Source: an uncultured Brachyspira sp. | GTDB lineage: Bacteria > Spirochaetota > Brachyspiria > Brachyspirales > Brachyspiraceae | Direction of reading: 5' to 3' | DNA: 55,681 nt | Assembly (NCBI RefSeq): GCF_944393015.1 | Contig: NZ_CALXYQ010000017.1 | Location: 1 to 55,681 of the forward strand | Part shown: one piece after another, positions 46,196-55,681 of the stretch | How the letters are laid out: every line of letters begins with the position of its first letter | Position numbering within the stretch: the stretch's first letter is position 1 | The notes under the pieces: generated by a model | The model's database searches: none | Seen by the model: the letters and a program-made list of their open reading frames with translations, nothing else | What the model was told of the DNA's origin: nothing | Translations under genes and position numbers: made by a program

Positions 46196-47131
46196 TTAAT
46201 CCTTATTATAATTTTTTAAAAAATCATTATAGGCTATTTTTAACCCTTCTTCAAGTTCTATTTTATATTTCCAACCTAATGAATTAATTTTTGATACATC
46301 AAGCAATTTTCTCATAGTACCATCTGGCTTAGAACTATCTAATTTTATTTCACCTTCAAAACCTATAACCTTTTTAATCAATTCAGCCAATTCTTTAATT
46401 GTAACTTCTTTTCCTGAACCTATATTTATAAACTTTCCTATATCTGAAGCATTTTTATTTTCCATCAAATAAAGACAAGCCTCAGCCAAATCATCAGAAA
46501 ACATAAATTCTCTTAAAGGAGTACCGCTTCCCCAAATAACTGTTTCTTCCAAATTATTCATTTTAGCTTCATGAAATCTTCTAATAAGCATAGGTATAAC
46601 ATGGGCATTTTCAGCATGATAATTATCATTTATACCATAAAGATTACATGGCATTACAGCTATATAATTAGTATTATACTGTCTGTTATAAGCATCACAT
46701 AATTCTATACCAGCAATTTTAGCTAAAGCATATGGTCTGTTTGTGCTTTCTAAATATCCTGAAAGTAAATACTCCTCCTTTATAGGTTGAGGACATTCTT
46801 TAGGATATATACAGCTTGAACCTAAGAACATTAATTTTTCGACATTGTATTTATGTGATGCTTCTATTATATTATTTTGTATCTGCAAATTATATAATAG
46901 AAAATCAACCGGATATGTATTGTTGGCATATATTCCGCCTACTTTAGCAGCAGATAAAAATACCCAATCTGGTTTCTCTTTTTCAAAAAAATTAAAGACA
47001 TCTTCTTTATTTCTTAAATCTAATTCTGAATGTGTCTTTCTTAATATATTATTATACCCATTTTTAGTAAGAACTCTGTCTATAGCACTTCCTACTAAAC
47101 CTTTATGTCCTGCAATATATACTTTTTTCAA
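46196..47131 (-). CDS. fcl: GDP-L-fucose synthase
   Basis: Epimerase-reductase producing GDP-L-fucose from the Gmd product. [19 protein letters not shown] is the NADP loop; [16 protein letters not shown] and the Y-x3-K of [13 protein letters not shown] form the active site. It has about 311 aa. The start is TTG either way: 47131 (M-K-K-V-Y) or 47143. I prefer 47131, which lies 3 bp after a run of seven G that is the only SD-like sequence. A change in G-run length would alter initiation. Confidence 0.93.
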   Translation of the reverse strand: MKKVYIAGHKGLVGSAIDRVLTKNGYNNILRKTHSELDLRNKEDVFNFFEKEKPDWVFLSAAKVGGIYANNTYPVDFLLYNLQIQNNIIEASHKYNVEKLMFLGSSCIYPKECPQPIKEEYLLSGYLESTNRPYALAKIAGIELCDAYNRQYNTNYIAVMPCNLYGINDNYHAENAHVIPMLIRRFHEAKMNNLEETVIWGSGTPLREFMFSDDLAEACLYLMENKNASDIGKFINIGSGKEVTIKELAELIKKVIGFEGEIKLDSSKPDGTMRKLLDVSKINSLGWKYKIELEEGLKIAYNDFLKNYNKD

Positions 47132-47149
47132 AATCCCCCCCAAAAAATT

Positions 47150-48820
47150 TTATTTATCTTTTCCTGTTATTGCCTCTACTATATTAACTAAATTTGCTAT
47201 AGAACGGTTAAAATATACCAATACATCGCCATATAAATGCGCATTCAAAGCAGGTATCAATGATTTATCAACATTATCATAATGCCTTTCCCTAGCTTCA
47301 TAATAAAAACCTTTAATCTGATGATACTTTTCCATAGCCTCATCATAAGTTTTTTCTCTATTCAAAGAATAATACTGAAGTATTAATCCTGATAAATAAT
47401 CTATAAAATCTTTATTATTATGAAGCATTTTTATTATATCTTCTTTTTGAGTTTCATTAAATAATGTTTTCTTTTCACTTCCTTTAATGATAGCTTTTCC
47501 CAAATCTTTTAAATTATCACCCAAATTCTCATAATATGTACTTATGTTTATAAGAGAAGCTATATTGGCTGAATTCAAAGTATTTTTACCCAATAGTTTT
47601 AATAAAAAGGAGTGAATTTCCTGATCTGTATTATCCAGCATTTTTTCATGATCTCTTATCTTTGTAAGAAGTCTTTCGCTTGGATTATCAAATAATTGTT
47701 CTATTCTTGCAAGCATTTTTTTAGCAATATCGCCCATATATGTTACTTCTTTTCTTACTTCTATTTCAGCAGAAACAGGCATATTAAGAAGCTTATCTGA
47801 AAGAACACTGACATGTTTTTCATCTTCTTTCTCTTTAATAATAAAACAAACTATTTTTTCTAATTTCTCTGTTAAGAAGTAAAATACTATAACGTTTATA
47901 ATATTAAACATAGTATGTGCAGCTGCTATATAGAATGATATATTAACATATTTATTATCTACTATAAGATTAGGATCTCCTATATTCATAAAACCAACAA
48001 TAATATCAACTAATTTAATATAATATGGGAATAGGAAGAACATATATATAACACCGAATATATTAAATAAACAATGCACCAAAGCAGCTCTTTTAGCATT
48101 AGTTGAAGCTCCAAGAGTGGCTAAAACTGCAGTGATTGTTGTACCGATGTTTTGTCCTAATATCAAAGCAACACCGGTAGGATAATCTATTAAACCAACA
48201 GAAGCTAATGATATAGTTACACCCAAAGCGGCACTGCTTGACTGTATTATAGCTGTTACAACCATACCTATTACTACGCATAAAAATCTTCCGTACATTG
48301 TATCAGCATTAGCCATTAAAAATACTTTTTCAAAATCTTCTGAACCCCTTACACCTTCAAAGGCTGTTTTCATAAGTATAAGTCCATAGAATATCATACC
48401 GAATCCCATCAGTATTTCACCGAAAAATCTTAGCTTTCTATTTTCTGAACCAAATATAACTATTATAGAACCTATACCAAGAGAAGGTAATGCAAGCACA
48501 TCTATGTTTAAAGATATTATCCAACCTGTAACTGTAGTACCTATGTTGGCTCCTAGTATTATATTAATGGCTTGGGATAATGTAAGCAGATTAGCATTTA
48601 CGAAACTTACCGTCATCACCGTAACTGCACTACTAGACTGAACTATAGCAGTTATAAGAAAACCTAATGATATACCTAGGATCTTATTCTGAGTTACTTT
48701 ATGAAGTATATTTTTTAATGCGTTTTCTGTACTTTCCTGAAGTCCATCTGAAAAAACTTTAAGACCGTACATAAAAAGTCCGAATCCGCCGATTAAATAA
48801 AAAGATAATGTTAAAAGCAT
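47150..48820 (-). CDS. Na+/phosphate cotransporter family protein with PhoU-like domain
   Basis: Na/Pi cotransporter II-type protein. Two inverted QSSSA repeats mark the family: TAIVQSSSAVTVMT and TAIIQSSSAALGVT, each followed by a GANIGTT or GQNIGTT motif. About 8-9 TM helices span residues 1-320; a PhoU-like helical domain follows (about 350-556). The length of 556 aa is normal. First gene of an operon with fcl, gmd and the GT10 gene. Whether it moves phosphate for nucleotide-sugar synthesis is inference from position only. Confidence 0.88.
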   Translation of the reverse strand: MLLTLSFYLIGGFGLFMYGLKVFSDGLQESTENALKNILHKVTQNKILGISLGFLITAIVQSSSAVTVMTVSFVNANLLTLSQAINIILGANIGTTVTGWIISLNIDVLALPSLGIGSIIVIFGSENRKLRFFGEILMGFGMIFYGLILMKTAFEGVRGSEDFEKVFLMANADTMYGRFLCVVIGMVVTAIIQSSSAALGVTISLASVGLIDYPTGVALILGQNIGTTITAVLATLGASTNAKRAALVHCLFNIFGVIYMFFLFPYYIKLVDIIVGFMNIGDPNLIVDNKYVNISFYIAAAHTMFNIINVIVFYFLTEKLEKIVCFIIKEKEDEKHVSVLSDKLLNMPVSAEIEVRKEVTYMGDIAKKMLARIEQLFDNPSERLLTKIRDHEKMLDNTDQEIHSFLLKLLGKNTLNSANIASLINISTYYENLGDNLKDLGKAIIKGSEKKTLFNETQKEDIIKMLHNNKDFIDYLSGLILQYYSLNREKTYDEAMEKYHQIKGFYYEARERHYDNVDKSLIPALNAHLYGDVLVYFNRSIANLVNIVEAITGKDK

Positions 48821-48856
48821 ATATATCCTATAAATTTTATAAAACTAGGAATGCTT

Positions 48857-48884
48857 AGAATATCATAAATAGCTAAAAAGTCAA
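48857..48884 (-). promoter_or_regulatory. Probable promoter of the Na/Pi-fucose operon
   Basis: Minus strand: TTGACT (48884-48879), 16-bp spacer, TATTCT (48862-48857), 37 bp before the first gene. Confidence 0.5.
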
Positions 48885-49052
48885 TAAAAATAAATTATTA
48901 TGTTAACAAATTGTAACATTTATATAGCTTAATACGGCAATAATATACAATATATTTACAAATTAATAATATTTAGTATAAAAAGTTTAAATATTCATAT
49001 TAATGTTTTTTTATTTATTTTTATTAATACATAAAGAATCAATATTTTTTAA

Positions 49053-49691
49053 TCAAAATTGATTTATTGCAGAACTGTTTACAGCATATAAAAACTCTTT
49101 AGGAGATTTATCAAACTTTAATTTATTATAATCTTCTAAATGCATTTTATCTTTCAAATAAGGTAAAGCAATATTTAAATGATTTTCTCTATACCCTATT
49201 TTTTCATCAGTAAGAAAAACAAATCCTAAATCACTATATAATTTTATGGCTCTAAAACTTCCAGCCTGAGTATGCAAAAATATTGGAAAATCTTTTTTAT
49301 CTATGGAATTTAAAACATAAGAAATTAAAGCCCTTCCTATACCCTGCCCTTCATATTCTTTTTTTACTTTAAACCAATGTATTGTAGTTATAGAATTATA
49401 AGCTTTCCAAGCAAAGCATGTTCCTATAGGAGTATCATTTTCATCACAAATAAATAAGCATTTCTCAAAAAATAATTTTTCATTACTTCCGTACACATCT
49501 TTGAAATATTGCTCCATAAAATTTCTATAGTTTTTCTTATCTTCTTCATTATCAAATGGAAATTCAAACCATAAATTTAATTCATCTCTTTTGCAATTTC
49601 TTATATAATAACCATTAGGAATATCTGATAATGCATTTTTATTAATTGATTTGCATATCATAAATAAATTACTATCTTCTATTTTGTTCAT
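49053..49691 (-). CDS. GNAT-family N-acetyltransferase
   Basis: Acetyl-CoA-dependent acyltransferase. The C-terminal GNAT core has the pyrophosphate-binding KKEYEGQGIGRALISYVL loop (Q/R-x-x-G-x-G/A) followed by FLHTQAGSFRAIKLYSDLGF. The substrate is unknown. The best start is the ATG at 49691 (M-N-K-I); a TTG at 49703 would add four residues. No good SD is visible. It follows a DUF285 protein by about 30 bp on the same strand and is probably cotranscribed. Confidence 0.82.
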   Translation of the reverse strand: MNKIEDSNLFMICKSINKNALSDIPNGYYIRNCKRDELNLWFEFPFDNEEDKKNYRNFMEQYFKDVYGSNEKLFFEKCLFICDENDTPIGTCFAWKAYNSITTIHWFKVKKEYEGQGIGRALISYVLNSIDKKDFPIFLHTQAGSFRAIKLYSDLGFVFLTDEKIGYRENHLNIALPYLKDKMHLEDYNKLKFDKSPKEFLYAVNSSAINQF

Positions 49692-49721
49692 TTTCAATAC
49701 CAATTTAACACCAATTATTTA

Positions 49722-50267
49722 TTACTCACTTTTATACCAAATTGGCGTATTATCCTGCATGGCAGAGCAGTAGAAAGACATATACATCTTCGCATTTTTT
49801 GCCAAAACCCAAGAATCTAAATTCTGATTAAAACTGTCAGCTACCCAAAACATACCATCAATATTTTTTACTTTACTAACATTCCAATTATCTAATGGCT
49901 GATTAAATACCTTAGCAATCCTAAACATATTTTCCATATTTGTAACATTAGAAACGTCCCAGCTATTCAAAGGCTGATTAAATTTTTCCGCAAGGCAAAA
50001 CATATTACTCATATTCTTAACTTTGGATACATTCCAATTAGATATATCATGATTAAAACTTTTAGCACCGCAAAACATTGAACTCATATCTGTTACTTTT
50101 GAAGTGTCCCAAGTTTCAATGCCTTTAAAATTTCTTAGCATAGAATTTTCAAATAATCCTGACATATCTTTTATAAAACTTGTATCTATTCTATCAAACT
50201 TTATTTTTCTCTCTATCAAATCTATTAATTCATCTTTTGTTTGGGGTTTATATTTTTCTTTATTCAT
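49722..50267 (-). CDS. DUF285 (BspA-type) repeat protein
   Basis: The 181-aa product is built of about four repeats of 30-32 residues with the pattern F-N-x-(P/D)-(L/I)-x-x-W-(D/N)-V-S-K/N-V-x-x-M-x-x-M-F, the DUF285 signature often found in surface proteins of gut bacteria. There is no signal peptide or lipobox, so this member is predicted cytoplasmic or depends on a non-classical route. The stop is followed closely by the GNAT gene. The repeats make expansion or contraction possible. Confidence 0.85.
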   Translation of the reverse strand: MNKEKYKPQTKDELIDLIERKIKFDRIDTSFIKDMSGLFENSMLRNFKGIETWDTSKVTDMSSMFCGAKSFNHDISNWNVSKVKNMSNMFCLAEKFNQPLNSWDVSNVTNMENMFRIAKVFNQPLDNWNVSKVKNIDGMFWVADSFNQNLDSWVLAKNAKMYMSFYCSAMQDNTPIWYKSE

Positions 50268-50390
50268 GATATATTCCTTAATTATTATTTAAAAATACAA
50301 CATTTTAAACTATATTTCAATTTTTTATATAAAAATTATAAATTTGTTAAAAAAAATAGTAATATCAATAAAAAACCGGTAACATTACTA

Positions 50391-50418
50391 TTGACAATAA
50401 TACTATTTAATGTATAAT
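50391..50418 (+). promoter_or_regulatory. Promoter of gdhA
   Basis: Perfect hexamers TTGACA (50391-50396) and TATAAT (50413-50418) with a 16-bp spacer; AAGGAG lies in the leader shortly before the ATG at 50458. Confidence 0.85.
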
Positions 50419-50454
50419 GTTTCCAACAAATAAAAAAATAAAAAAGGAGATTAA

Positions 50455-51810
<1,356 letters not shown>

Positions 51811-51833
51811 TTTTATTTAATAAAATGCTGTAT

Positions 51834-51872
51834 GCCGTTAGTATATATATTAAATATACTAACGGCTTTTTT
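51834..51872 (+). terminator. Terminator of gdhA
   Basis: Perfect 13-bp stem GCCGTTAGTATAT / ATATACTAACGGC (51834-51846 with 51854-51866) followed by six T; 24 bp after the stop. Confidence 0.95.
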
Positions 51873-51922
51873 ATTATTGTCTTAGTAAAATTAAAATGAT
51901 TAATATCTTTAATAAATAATTA

Positions 51923-52426
51923 TTACATCTCTTTAGCTGCTGCTATTTTAGAATAACCCTCCCAAGCAAATACAGGTTTTTCTTTATAATCAGCATATAC
52001 TTCTTCAACATTGCATATATATAAATAATGATCTCCTGTTTCAATAAATTCTTTTAAATTACATTGAATAGCAGCTGCACTATGAAGAGGAATTTTTATA
52101 TCACTTGTAGGAATACTTTGCATTTTTATTCCTAAATTTCTTATTTTATCAATTTCTCTTCCGCTATACATACCGCATCCCACTACAATTTCTTTAATAT
52201 TTTCACTAGGAATCGTAATTATAACTTTTTTATTTTCACGAACTAATTCACCGCCATAAGAATCTTTATTCATTGCATAAGCTATCATACTAGGATTATA
52301 AGATAAATAAGTATACCAAGATACTGCAGTAACATTAATTTCTCCATCAGGTTTATTAATACATACTAATGCCACAGGATTTGGAGAAGTGATTAATGAT
52401 GCTTTTGCCAAATTTATTTTTTCCAT
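51923..52426 (-). CDS. Flavin reductase-like / FMN-binding split-barrel protein
   Basis: The 167-aa protein has the flavin-reductase fold pattern: ASLITSPNPVALVCINKPDG, NVTAVSWYTYLSYNPSMIAY (FMN phosphate site), then SAAAIQCNLKEFIETGDHYL near the end. It probably binds FMN and reduces or transfers flavin; the partner is unknown. It stands alone with AAGGAG upstream. Confidence 0.85.
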   Translation of the reverse strand: MEKINLAKASLITSPNPVALVCINKPDGEINVTAVSWYTYLSYNPSMIAYAMNKDSYGGELVRENKKVIITIPSENIKEIVVGCGMYSGREIDKIRNLGIKMQSIPTSDIKIPLHSAAAIQCNLKEFIETGDHYLYICNVEEVYADYKEKPVFAWEGYSKIAAAKEM

Positions 52427-52590
52427 GATGAAATACTCCTTAAATATTAAAAAATATTTAACATGATAATTAATTTATAATAAAAAACAAGCAAAAAAAT
52501 AATAAACTAATTTTTATTAAATCTAAAAATTGTTATAGTTGAAAATTAGTTATATATAAAGGATATATATTTTTAATAGATAATTAATTA

Positions 52591-52629
52591 TTAAAAAATA
52601 GTAATGCACTAAAAAGCACATTACTATTT
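52591..52629 (-). terminator. Terminator of the Imm51/Rpn/TPR cluster
   Basis: 11-bp stem AAATAGTAATG / CATTACTATTT (52596-52606 with 52619-52629), U-run on the minus strand from the AAAAAA at 52593-52598. It lies 10 bp after the stop of the TPR gene. Confidence 0.8.
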
Positions 52630-52638
52630 CTTATTTAA

Positions 52639-54087
52639 TTAATCATTAAATGTCTTTATAACTTCCGAATATTGTCTGAATCTCAATAATTTAAATTTAT
52701 AATTATATTTTTTTAATACTTCTTCAGCTCTTTTTATAAACTCATCTTGATTGTATAAAAGTAAGTCTATATATCCGCATAGTATTCCAAAAGCACTGCC
52801 TAACACAATACCTATTTCTTTACCACTTCCTTTCTCACCCATCATGCTTTCAAGCTCATCTGAAATATTATTTCTTTCATCAAGGAGTTTTTGATTTATA
52901 TTTTCATCATTAAAATCATTATCTTTATTATCTGAAAATGCATAAGTCAAATATACAGCCCTTGCTCCCATTTTGGAAATATTAACAATAGCATCTATAT
53001 TGTAATTAGCATAATCACTAATAAGCTCCATATAGCATGTATTACCCATAAATATATCTTCTCTAAAAAAATTATCTGTAGGCTTACACTCATAAACCGT
53101 ATATCTATTTATAGGGTCTAGAATAATTTCCTTATTTTTATTTTTTAGAGTGTCCATTATAAAATCATAAAGTTTTGTAAGCTCTATCATACCATCAAGT
53201 TTTTTATCACTTTTTTCAACATTTCCTAATAAATATAATTTAAATATATTCTCACCTACTGCATGTTCAAGCATTATATAAAAAGCATTGTATGCATAAT
53301 CTTCTTCTAATTCATTTAATTTTTTATTATAGAATTTCAAATTGAAGAAATTGGTATCTTCATCATATTCAGGATATACCAAAATTTCTTTAAAGCTTAA
53401 ATCTTTATTATACATTCTAAAATTAGAGTTAGCTATATCTTGTTTTTGCATATAAGGAAAGAATTTCCATTTATTTTTTAATTTATCAGGCATAGCAGCA
53501 ACTATTCTAGGTGTAAAATAAAATAAATATTCTTTGCCCTCTACAGTAAATGTAAACTCATAATTACCACCGAAAACAAACTGCAAATTGTTTGATATTA
53601 AAGCTGCACCATTAGAAATAAATTCAATTATTTCATCTGATGACATATCAGATTTTTGCTCTATAAAATCAGATATAACTTTTTCATTTTCCTCAAACCA
53701 TTTCCAAAATCTATTAACTCTCTCTTCAAAATTTATTCCATCATCTTTATCTTCAGAACATAGCATATAAAAATTATAAGCATCTGTATCATCATTATTT
53801 AAATCATAAGCCTTTTTAAAATACATCTCTGCATTTTCTTTATCGCCTTTATAATAATAAGCATAACCTACCCTATAATTCCATAAAGCATCATCAATGC
53901 CTTCTTCTCTTATATACATTAAATTGTCCAATGCTTTATCATACTTTTCTATATTATTATAAGCTCTGGCAAGCAAACTAAAAAGTTCTGCACTTCTTTC
54001 ATCTTCTGGAATTTCAGTTATAATATCAATAATTTTTTCATGTTCATCATTTTCATGTAATTGATTTATTTCTTCTATTATGTTCAT
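52639..54087 (-). CDS. TPR-containing hypothetical protein
   Basis: The 482-aa acidic cytoplasmic protein. Residues 1-120 form about three TPR units (LFSLLARAYNNIEKYDKALD; YRVGYAYYYKGDKENAEMYF). The remaining 360 residues do not match a family I recognise; they include aromatic-rich strands (FYIMLEHAVGENIFKLYLLG) and a conserved-looking C-terminus (LGSAFGILCGYIDLLLYNQD). GGAGTGG precedes the ATG. It lies 66 bp downstream of the Rpn gene on the same strand and may be cotranscribed with the immunity-like gene. Confidence 0.7.
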   Translation of the reverse strand: MNIIEEINQLHENDEHEKIIDIITEIPEDERSAELFSLLARAYNNIEKYDKALDNLMYIREEGIDDALWNYRVGYAYYYKGDKENAEMYFKKAYDLNNDDTDAYNFYMLCSEDKDDGINFEERVNRFWKWFEENEKVISDFIEQKSDMSSDEIIEFISNGAALISNNLQFVFGGNYEFTFTVEGKEYLFYFTPRIVAAMPDKLKNKWKFFPYMQKQDIANSNFRMYNKDLSFKEILVYPEYDEDTNFFNLKFYNKKLNELEEDYAYNAFYIMLEHAVGENIFKLYLLGNVEKSDKKLDGMIELTKLYDFIMDTLKNKNKEIILDPINRYTVYECKPTDNFFREDIFMGNTCYMELISDYANYNIDAIVNISKMGARAVYLTYAFSDNKDNDFNDENINQKLLDERNNISDELESMMGEKGSGKEIGIVLGSAFGILCGYIDLLLYNQDEFIKRAEEVLKKYNYKFKLLRFRQYSEVIKTFND

Positions 54088-54153
54088 AGCACCACTCCTA
54101 TCATTAAATTAATAAAACTTACTTATGATATTATAAACAAATTTGTTATGAGT

Positions 54154-55077
54154 TTATAATTTTTCTATTTCTTTAATACTTAATCCGGTATTCTCGCTGA
54201 TAAATTTTGCATCCAAGCCTGACTTTTTTAAACTTTTAGCTATGGATATTGCCTTGTTTTTTTCTCCTTCTTCTCTGCCTTCTTCCCTACCTTCCTCTCT
54301 ACCCCTCTTTATACCTTCTTCTCTACCTAATCTTCTTTCCTCATCAAGCATTATTTGATTACCATATAAATAAGCCTCTTTTTTCTCATATTCCATCATC
54401 ATTAATTTACTTTTGACAAAATTATTATATTTTTTTTGTACTTCTTCCATTATAGTTTTTTCTTTTACTATTTCAGACATAGAAGCCTCCAAATTTTTGC
54501 TTGTAAACATTTTTAACCAACAATTTAAATCTTTAGTTAATATGTTTTTCTTGAATTTTTTTAATTCTATTATATGTATTTGTAAATGATCAGTTAATAA
54601 TTTTTTATTATTCATCTCATAAAGCATATAACAGGAATGTATATTTTTACTTTTATCCAAATTAAAATTTAATAAATTAACACTTATTACAGGAGTAAGT
54701 TCATCATATCTTTCACCATGCTTTAATAGCTTACTATAATTAGCTGCCCAATAATAAAGTATTCTTTCAGGAAATCTTGAATTACCTTGAAGCTGAATCT
54801 CTATTATAACTACTGAACCATTTTGTGTAATACATTTTACATCAACTATTGTTTCTTTTAAATTCCTATTTTTCTTTAAATTAAGGCGACTGCCCGCCTT
54901 CGGCGATGGAGTAAGAATTTCCACGGAACGAAAAGTCTTCATATTAGCATTAATCATTATAGAATTAATAAAATCTAAAAGTATAGCTTCACTGCTTCCC
55001 TTATCTGTGAAAAGATATCGTATAAAATAATCGTTTAAAAGATTAAAAGTTTTTACAGCATTTGTTTTTTTTCTCAT
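54154..55077 (-). CDS. Rpn-family PD-(D/E)XK nuclease (transposase-like), with an in-frame repeat insertion
   Basis: Recombination-promoting nuclease-like protein, a family abundant in Brachyspira. The core reads LNDYFIRYLFTDKGSSEAIL, then ETIVDVKC (Asp79) and SVVIIEIQLQG (Glu93-x-Gln95), the PD-(D/E)XK metal site. ILYYWAANYSKLL and the late LTDHLQIHIIELKKF are also typical. The tail is a run of REEG repeats plus a helical end. Residues 57-64 (PSPKAGSR) are coded by a GC-rich palindromic fragment absent from the family pattern. It has 307 aa. Confidence 0.85.
   Translation of the reverse strand: MRKKTNAVKTFNLLNDYFIRYLFTDKGSSEAILLDFINSIMINANMKTFRSVEILTPSPKAGSRLNLKKNRNLKETIVDVKCITQNGSVVIIEIQLQGNSRFPERILYYWAANYSKLLKHGERYDELTPVISVNLLNFNLDKSKNIHSCYMLYEMNNKKLLTDHLQIHIIELKKFKKNILTKDLNCWLKMFTSKNLEASMSEIVKEKTIMEEVQKKYNNFVKSKLMMMEYEKKEAYLYGNQIMLDEERRLGREEGIKRGREEGREEGREEGEKNKAISIAKSLKKSGLDAKFISENTGLSIKEIEKL
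54885..54908. repeat. Palindromic repeat fragment inside the Rpn gene
   Basis: GGCGACTGCCCGCCTTCGGC followed by GATG is a local G+C peak in an AT-rich gene and resembles CCCGCCTACGGCGAG inside repeat D (37827-37842 region). The inverted arms GCC-GAA-GGC are visible. The insertion keeps the reading frame. Confidence 0.6.
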
Positions 55078-55123
55078 AAATATATTATACTAATAATTAT
55101 TAAGTTTGTCAAAAAACTATATA

Positions 55124-55471
55124 TTAATCAAGTTCAGCTCTAGAAAATAAATCTCTTATTAATTTATCATCTTCGCATGCCTCTTTAAATGATAAAGCAA
55201 ATTTCTTTAATGCTTCAATATCACTGCTGTAAGCACAGAACATACTTGATTCAGAATCAAAATCAATAAACTCTTTTAACTCTGGAACTTTTTCATCTAA
55301 AAATACCAAAGCTAAAGACTGCCAATCATATCCTCCGCCTTCAAATCCTTCATCTTCTCTTTCTTCAAATATTTCTGCTTTATATTCGCCAACATTAAGA
55401 CAAAGAGAAGCGGTATCTTCATGTTCCACAAAAAAGAAAGGTTTTATTTTTTCATCAAAACTATTACTCAT
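55124..55471 (-). CDS. Imm51-like immunity protein
   Basis: The 115-aa acidic protein resembles immunity protein 51 of polymorphic toxin systems: FFFVEHEDTASLCLNVGEY, EEREDEGFEGGGYDWQSLAL (the GYDW motif), then FDSESSMFCAYSSDIEALKK and the end LIRDLFSRAELD. No toxin gene is beside it, although the window ends 200 bp upstream. It would protect against a toxin delivered by a sibling cell. The GGAAAT SD is modest. Confidence 0.8.
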   Translation of the reverse strand: MSNSFDEKIKPFFFVEHEDTASLCLNVGEYKAEIFEEREDEGFEGGGYDWQSLALVFLDEKVPELKEFIDFDSESSMFCAYSSDIEALKKFALSFKEACEDDKLIRDLFSRAELD

Positions 55472-55606
55472 AATTATTTCCTTTTAATTTTATAAAATCA
55501 ATAAACATTTATAATTGAATTTTGTAAATTATTTTAACTCTTTATAAAAAATATTATATATCTTATAAATTTAAAATTATTCTAATCCCATTTAAACTTT
55601 AAACGA

Positions 55607-55681
55607 GTTTAGAGTTTAGAGTTTAGAGTTTAGAGTTTAGAGTTTAGAGTTTAGAGTTTAGAGTTTAGAGTTTAGAGTTTA
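55607..55681. repeat. (GTTTAGA) tandem heptanucleotide repeat, about 10.7 copies
   Basis: Perfect 7-bp repeats from 55607 to the last base of the window, so the array is open-ended. It begins right after TTTAAACTTTAAACGA. Together with the left-end array it points to contig ends at unresolved repeats. Confidence 0.95.

Overview
The window is very AT-rich and looks like Brachyspira (intestinal spirochaete) chromosome. The reasons are the codon and base composition, spirochaete-style lipoprotein signals, the leucine-rich and DUF285 surface proteins, the Rpn-family protein, and the small outer-membrane-protein array typical of that genus. The genus call is inference from family recognition, without a database search. 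Both ends of the window are pure tandem repeats ((CTTG)x19 on the left, (GTTTAGA)x~10.7 on the right), so it is probably one whole assembly contig broken at repeats.

Left third (1-22 kb): a CDP-glycerol-type glycerophosphotransferase, acetate kinase, two tandem M30-like metalloprotease lipoproteins, a CAP-domain protein with an orphan ExbD, an MsbA-like exporter followed upstream by a LolC/LolD pair, a TPR protein, thyA-folA, a small lipoprotein, tRNA-Leu, a YihY/BrkB membrane protein with a large insertion, a decayed chemotaxis receptor, a frameshifted leucine-rich-repeat lipoprotein, groL, and a tRNA-fMet/tRNA-Met/rpsU operon.

Middle (22-38 kb): a protein that looks like a Fic domain without its catalytic motif, a TetR regulator overlapping a ComEC-type protein, waaA, four tandem beta-barrel-like surface protein paralogues, folC, valS, a HigBA-type toxin-antitoxin pair and a MATE transporter. 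Interspersed here is a family of ~280-355 bp GC-richer repeats with imperfect terminal inverted repeats. Each intact end reads as a near-consensus sigma70 promoter pointing outwards (TTGACA or CTGACA, 17 bp, TATATA or TATAAT). One copy places a perfect consensus promoter 7 bp from the start codon of a small membrane protein, and another supplies the promoter of the MATE gene. I consider this repeat family the most interesting system in the window.

Right third (38-55.7 kb): an abgT-pepT uptake/peptidase operon, a divergent Rrf2 regulator/NAD(P)-binding protein pair with clear operator palindromes, an MltD-like lipoprotein transglycosylase that appears to start at AUU, an operon for GDP-L-fucose synthesis and fucosyl transfer led by a Na/Pi cotransporter, a GNAT enzyme with a DUF285 protein, gdhA, a flavin reductase-like protein, and a terminal cluster of an Imm51-like immunity protein, an Rpn-family nuclease with a repeat fragment inserted in frame, and a TPR protein.

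Functional themes are cell-envelope building and export (waaA, MsbA-like, LolCD, fucose operon, MltD, glycerophosphotransferase), folate metabolism (thyA, folA, folC, abgT), surface-protein diversification by tandem duplication, and repeat-mediated promoter rewiring.
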